Positions 59,761 through 64,000 of a stretch of 64,000 bases of DNA are shown here, piece after piece (position 1 is the first letter of the stretch; each line of letters starts with the position of its first letter). The notes under the pieces are model-generated. The model was not told where the DNA came from and searched no databases. It saw nothing but the letters and a program-made list of their open reading frames with translations. Position numbers and translations under genes: made by a program. This DNA comes from Colicola sp963591775. GTDB lineage: Bacteria; Bacteroidota; Bacteroidia; Bacteroidales; Paludibacteraceae. Location of the stretch: contig CAVATM010000014.1 in assembly GCA_963591775.1 (NCBI GenBank), positions 3,406 to 67,405 on the forward strand, in the 5' to 3' direction.

Positions 59761-60132
59761 ATGAAAAAGACCTATATGTCGAAAGCCAAACACCTGCGTC
59801 TTGTAGTAGAGACAAAGGGTGAGCGTGTATCTATTGCCTTCGGGTGGGACATTGTAAGCCAAGGCGGTGCAATGGGAAGCAGTTTCTCTACCGAAGACGA
59901 GGAGATGCAGAAGGCTATCGAGACACACAAACTATTTGGTAGCACGATATGGTGCACTACTCCTACGAACGAGACGGCAGCCGATAACGAAACCGACACG
60001 ATACACACGATAGCCGACGCTCGCCAACTGCTGAAAGAGAAATACGGAAAGACGGCAGAAGAGACAAAGACAAAAACGCAAGTGCTGACTCTATTGAACG
60101 AATTGGGAATACATTGCCCACTAAATAACTAA
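59761..60132 (+). CDS. small phage structural-region protein with HeH/LEM-like C-terminal helix pair
   Basis: 123 residues; Met at 59776 (MSKAKHLRLV) is an alternative start. The N-terminal half has beta character (LRLVVETKGERVSIAFGWDI). The end TIADARQLLKEKYGK ... QVLTLLNELGI is a helix-extended loop-helix pattern seen at the end of phage head-tail junction proteins. The gene lies between capsid and connector genes, so a head-completion role is plausible, not proven. Confidence 0.5.
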   Translation: MKKTYMSKAKHLRLVVETKGERVSIAFGWDIVSQGGAMGSSFSTEDEEMQKAIETHKLFGSTIWCTTPTNETAADNETDTIHTIADARQLLKEKYGKTAEETKTKTQVLTLLNELGIHCPLNN

Positions 60133-60137
60133 TCGCT

Positions 60138-60779
60138 ATGCTTGGCAAGGATATAAATGACTTGGTAATAGTCAAACTGGAGGAATACACGCCCTTTGGG
60201 CAGCAGGCGGGTACGACCCTGTTGGCAGGTGGGGACAGCCTTGACGAGGTGAAGCCCATCTATAGTTATATAGCCCAACACCTTGCCGAAGCAGGGAACG
60301 AGATACTGCTTACCGCTCCACTCGGGCGACTGCATTATACCGACCTGAGCGCAACCGCAACAGCAGATGCGGACACACAAGATGCGCACACGGGTAGCAT
60401 TGCGAAACCTACGGACTTTCTACGCCTGCATACACTCCGAATGAGTTGTTGGACGCTGCCACGGCACAAGACCGTACATATAGGCGATGCGGAATACACC
60501 TTGCAGTTCAACGCATGGACACGAGGCACAAAGCAGAAGCCCGTCGTGATAGAGAACAACGATGCATTGCTCTATTTCAGCGTAGATGAGAACGACCATA
60601 CGATAGGTACATTCACTTATATCCCGCAGTTCTCCGACACTCAAAACTACGACAGAGAGGTGGCGGAACTGATAGCACTGCACTGCGCTCGGAAGGTATG
60701 CGAGGTATTTGGAATGACAGAGCAGATAACGGTATTTACCACTGAGATTAACTCGGTATTGGAGAATATACAACTATGA
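60138..60779 (+). CDS. putative head-tail connector/adaptor protein
   Basis: 213 residues, no clear motif. Pattern: an N-terminal helix bundle (KPIYSYIAQHLAEAGNEILL), a beta middle (TLQFNAWTRG) and a C-terminal helix (REVAELIALHCARKVCEVFG) as in ring-forming adaptor proteins of podovirus-like phages. It overlaps the portal gene by four bases (ATGA at 60776), which supports a role at the portal. Confidence 0.45.
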   Translation: MLGKDINDLVIVKLEEYTPFGQQAGTTLLAGGDSLDEVKPIYSYIAQHLAEAGNEILLTAPLGRLHYTDLSATATADADTQDAHTGSIAKPTDFLRLHTLRMSCWTLPRHKTVHIGDAEYTLQFNAWTRGTKQKPVVIENNDALLYFSVDENDHTIGTFTYIPQFSDTQNYDREVAELIALHCARKVCEVFGMTEQITVFTTEINSVLENIQL

Positions 60780-62851
60780 TAGACAAGAACGACAAACGAT
60801 ATAAATTCCTCAAGCAGGACGGCGACAAGACCCCGAAGGTACAGTTGCAACTGGAGCAACCGAACGAGGAGCGCACAAAGAATATGCAACGCCTGATGCG
60901 TTATCGGGCGATGTGGGATGCCATGTCGGGCTTTCGGCAGCGTCGTCTGCGCACCAAACGCTATGAGCGTGGACAGCAATGGGAAGACCCCATTATTGTA
61001 AACGGGAAGCAAATAAGCGAAGCGGAGCATATCAAGGAACAGGGTAAAGTACCTCTCAAGAACAATGTGATGCTCCAGACGCAGAACAGCGTTGTGGGCG
61101 TGTTCCGCACCAATTATACCTACCCTGAAGCCATAGCCCGCACACGGGACAATCAGCACATCGGTGAGATGATGACAGCGATGTTGCAGTATGTGGAGCA
61201 GATAAACGAACTAAAGGAAGTAGATGCGATGGACTTCATGGAAGGTCTGCGCAGTGGGTTTGCCGTTCAGTATATAGACTATCAATGGAACAATGAGACG
61301 CACACCAAGGAGGTGAGTATTATAAGTTGTGCCCCGACCCATGTATTCGTGAACGGTGGCGTGCGTGATGTGCGTGGCGGGGATATTACCTGTATCGGGT
61401 TGTTGATGGATATGCCGTTGCACGATGTGATACAGCGTTTCTCGCACAGCGCAGAAGATACGCTCAAGATACAGGAGATGTATCGCCATGTGGACAAGAA
61501 CAACCTACAGGGATTGTACCGTACCTTTATGGACAACAAGGTGCAGAGTATGGATTTCTTCACCACCGACCGACAAGATGTGTGCCGTGTGATACAAGCA
61601 TGGGAAAGAGAGAGCGAGGAAACTTATCTTGTACATGACCGCTATGAGCAAACGCTGACTATCTATCCCAAGAAAGACAAGGCGCAGATAGACGCTATGA
61701 TAGCCGAACGCAACAGGGACATCAAAGAGAACGAACTCGACCCTGAGAAGACGGAGATAACCTGCGAACTGCACAACGATGTGTATTGGTATGTGCGCTA
61801 CCTGAGCCCGACGGGGGATGTGCTTTTCGAAGGGCGCAGTCCTTTTGCACACAACAGCCACCCCTTTGCCGTATATATGAGCCGACTGGTGGACGGGGAG
61901 ATATACTCGTTTGAGGAAAGTATCATTGACCAGCAACGCTATATCAACCGCCTCATCACGCTGAACGACTTTATCATGTCGGCAAGTGCCAAAGGCGTAT
62001 TGGTATTCCCCGAGAACGCCATACCCAAAGGAATGAATAAAGAGGACATCTTGGAACAATGGACTTCGTACAGAGGTGTTATCTTTGCGAACCTAAAAGC
62101 GGGTGTGCCGATGCCGCAGCAGATAAGCACCAACGCCACAAACATAGGCACGAACGAACTGCTCGCCCTGCAGATGCAACTGGTGCGAGACATCAGCGGT
62201 GTACATGGGGCAATGCTCGGGAAAGAAGCCAAGAGTGGTACTGCTGCCAGTCTATATGCACAGGAGGCAAGCAATGCACAGACTAACCTACTGGACACGA
62301 TAGAGAGTTTTGCAGCCTTTCGCAAACGCCGAGACTATAAGATAGCCAAGACTATTCCGCAATGTTACGACTATGTGGATTACATACCTGTAGCAGGCAA
62401 GGACTACTCGGATGCAGCCAAAGAATGGAACGCTGAGTTGGCATCGAAATTCGACTACTACATACTGATAGCCGAGACTAACAACAGCGAACTCTATCAG
62501 TCGCAACTGAACCAACTGCTGATGTCGGCTCTGCAACAACGGCTCATCGACTTCAAGACTGCACTCGAAGTAGGACGCTTCCCATTCAGCGACCAGATAC
62601 TCCGCCTGCTCGAACGCAAAGAGCAGGAGATGCAACAGCAACAAGCACAGCAACAGGCGATGATGCTGCAAGGACAGGCCACAGGACTGCAGATGGCAGA
62701 CCAAGGCGCAAGTCAAGCAGAGATAGCCCAAGCAGGTGCAGACATGGCAGCACAAGCCTTACAAATGCCCACCGACGAACAGGCACTGCAAACACAAGCG
62801 GGACAAGCCAACCCACGGGCTATGGAGATGATACAGCAGGCCATCGGATAA
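60776..62851 (+). CDS. phage portal protein (P22-like family)
   Basis: 691 residues, the size of P22-type portals. N terminus with RRLRTKRYERGQQW, PLKNNVMLQTQNSVVGVFR and CAPTHVFVNGGVRD, then an adaptor-rich core (YISPTGDVLFEGRSPFAH-like) and AVYMSRLVDGEIYSFEESIID, all typical of the P22_portal family. The last 70 residues are a Gln/Ala-rich coiled coil (QQQQAQQQAMM ... AQAGADMAAQAL) like the barrel region of P22 portals. It forms the dodecameric ring through which DNA is packaged. Unusually, it is downstream of the capsid gene and on the opposite strand from the terminase. Confidence 0.8.
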   Translation: MIDKNDKRYKFLKQDGDKTPKVQLQLEQPNEERTKNMQRLMRYRAMWDAMSGFRQRRLRTKRYERGQQWEDPIIVNGKQISEAEHIKEQGKVPLKNNVMLQTQNSVVGVFRTNYTYPEAIARTRDNQHIGEMMTAMLQYVEQINELKEVDAMDFMEGLRSGFAVQYIDYQWNNETHTKEVSIISCAPTHVFVNGGVRDVRGGDITCIGLLMDMPLHDVIQRFSHSAEDTLKIQEMYRHVDKNNLQGLYRTFMDNKVQSMDFFTTDRQDVCRVIQAWERESEETYLVHDRYEQTLTIYPKKDKAQIDAMIAERNRDIKENELDPEKTEITCELHNDVYWYVRYLSPTGDVLFEGRSPFAHNSHPFAVYMSRLVDGEIYSFEESIIDQQRYINRLITLNDFIMSASAKGVLVFPENAIPKGMNKEDILEQWTSYRGVIFANLKAGVPMPQQISTNATNIGTNELLALQMQLVRDISGVHGAMLGKEAKSGTAASLYAQEASNAQTNLLDTIESFAAFRKRRDYKIAKTIPQCYDYVDYIPVAGKDYSDAAKEWNAELASKFDYYILIAETNNSELYQSQLNQLLMSALQQRLIDFKTALEVGRFPFSDQILRLLERKEQEMQQQQAQQQAMMLQGQATGLQMADQGASQAEIAQAGADMAAQALQMPTDEQALQTQAGQANPRAMEMIQQAIG

Positions 62852-62904
62852 AATATACATTTGCCGCAATAGATAAGGAAGGAAACTCGTAATTTTGTAG
62901 CGTT

Positions 62905-63960
62905 ATGACAATCGCAGAAGCACAATACTTTAAGGACTATATTGACAGCAAACTGGATGAGATATTCAACAAGTTGTCGCAAGTGGAGGTAGATACATTA
63001 AAGGCTCGTACCTTTGCCGACCGACACATGGTCGGTATTACAGGGCAGCAAATGCTACCGCAAGAAGTGTTTCGGACTTTTCTGTCGGAAGTGGATTGGG
63101 CTGCCGTTAAACGATTGTGCGATGGATTTGAGGAGGCTATAGGGGAAAACGCACATAACATAAACGAAAATAAGACGGCTATCGCAGCGAACACATCGAA
63201 TATCTCGGAGTTGCGGTATATGCTCGAAAACGACTACTATAATGATGAGATGATAGGAGCAATGTTGGACAACAAAGCGGACGCTGAAACGGTAGAGACA
63301 TTGCAAACCTCCATCACATCTGTCGAAAGCAAAGTGGCTACCAACACGACCAACATTACAGACAATGCTAATGGTATATCCAATCTTTGGACGAGCGTAA
63401 CCAACAACAAGAACAGTATCTGCACTCTCGATACAATACAAAACGAACTGATAGAGAAAGTCAATAGTATTACGACAAATTACAAGATGTTCGTTGTGCT
63501 GGAAAGTCTCTCTGGCGGTGGCGGAAAATGTCTAAAATTGGACACCGATTTTTCCGATTTGGTATATAAGGCAATCGATGAATACCAAGATATGGCAGAG
63601 ACAGACGATACGGCAGAGGACAACGATGCCATTTCTATGCTTCGTACGCTATCGAGCAAGTATATCGTACCAACATTACAAAATAGTAACTTCCAAGAGA
63701 AACGCAGCGGTGCTCGTCATTTCTTGCATTTTAAGCCATGGCAGATATGGTTCTACGATAAGATAGATACACTTGAAGAAAGTATGATAGAGGGTGTAAC
63801 TAATGCTACACTCTTGATATGTTTCCAACAGGACACTATCGACTATCTGGTAAATCTTGGTTTCAGCCAGACACCTATCGGGCTGCGACTAAATGCGGAG
63901 GAACGCAAATGGGAATATGTAGATGATAACCTTGATGTAATTGACTACTATGACTTATAA
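62905..63960 (+). CDS. phage fibre-like coiled-coil protein
   Basis: 351 residues. Residues 75-195 are a string of coiled-coil heptads of the fibre type (AHNINENKTAIAANTSNISEL, TSITSVESKVATNTTNITDN), usually trimeric. The C-terminal 130 residues are a different alpha/beta region (FKPWQIWFYDKIDTLEES). Likely a tail fibre, whisker or head-decoration fibre. The last 40 bases of the window after it contain no start. Confidence 0.55.
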   Translation: MTIAEAQYFKDYIDSKLDEIFNKLSQVEVDTLKARTFADRHMVGITGQQMLPQEVFRTFLSEVDWAAVKRLCDGFEEAIGENAHNINENKTAIAANTSNISELRYMLENDYYNDEMIGAMLDNKADAETVETLQTSITSVESKVATNTTNITDNANGISNLWTSVTNNKNSICTLDTIQNELIEKVNSITTNYKMFVVLESLSGGGGKCLKLDTDFSDLVYKAIDEYQDMAETDDTAEDNDAISMLRTLSSKYIVPTLQNSNFQEKRSGARHFLHFKPWQIWFYDKIDTLEESMIEGVTNATLLICFQQDTIDYLVNLGFSQTPIGLRLNAEERKWEYVDDNLDVIDYYDL

Positions 63961-64000
63961 CGAACTGACAACAATGTCGCACATAGCGAGTGCGAAACGG

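Overview
The window reads as a chromosomal segment of a Bacteroidales (Bacteroidota) bacterium with a phage genome or prophage at its right end. Three things support this. Bacteroidota-type -7 promoter boxes (TAnnTTTG) precede many genes on both strands. Several exported proteins end in tails that resemble type IX secretion sorting sequences. The gene families (FadL-like outer-membrane protein, IgGFc-binding-like surface proteins, GtrA, YceD-rpmF pair, NodT-type efflux channels) are typical of the group. Genus cannot be decided from the sequence.

Layout. 1-11.5 kb (+ strand): end of phosphatidylserine synthase, a secreted endonuclease I, then a three-gene surface block (large PKD protein, OmpA-family barrel protein, large PKD protein) and a PAP2 phosphatase. 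11.5-16.2 kb: a hairpin cluster and a 36-residue membrane peptide, a divergent O-methyltransferase / Lrp regulator pair, and trpS followed without a gap by two envelope genes. 16.2-19.4 kb: a candidate structured RNA and a McrBC restriction pair. 19.6-32.4 kb (- strand): rRNA pseudouridine synthase, rpmF, yceD, a repeat-inflated nucleotidyltransferase, an HprK-like kinase with a suspected early stop, yqiA-type esterase, lipoate ligase, guanine deaminase, gtrA, alaS, pdxA and a nitroreductase with a Shine-Dalgarno-masking leader. 32.4-33.4 kb: a repeat-rich gene-poor kilobase with an orphan promoter and terminator. 33.4-48.4 kb (+): a multidrug RND tripartite pump, then a metal-type RND system (His-rich adaptor, Spy-like protein, membrane-tailed ECF sigma factor, two unrelated enzymes, HME-type pump, outer-membrane channel, headless TetR-like protein). 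48.4-52.7 kb (-): flavin reductase and a restriction-modification locus with one HNH nuclease and two D12-class adenine methylases. 53.1-64 kb: phage morphogenesis genes in two divergent operons. The leftward operon holds an unknown gene, a rhomboid protease and the large terminase. The rightward operon holds scaffold-like, capsid, connector, portal and fibre-like proteins.

The most striking system is in the phage part. A complete rhomboid intramembrane protease (Ser100/His144) overlaps the terminase gene by four bases, and the putative major capsid protein of the facing operon starts with a signal-anchor-like hydrophobic segment. I infer, without proof, that the capsid precursor may be membrane-tethered and released or matured by the phage's own rhomboid. 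Secondary points are the closed-ended RNA at 16.26-16.47 kb, the sigma factor with a transmembrane tail beside a metal pump, the nitroreductase leader, and several families of dispersed or tandem short repeats, some of them inside genes.
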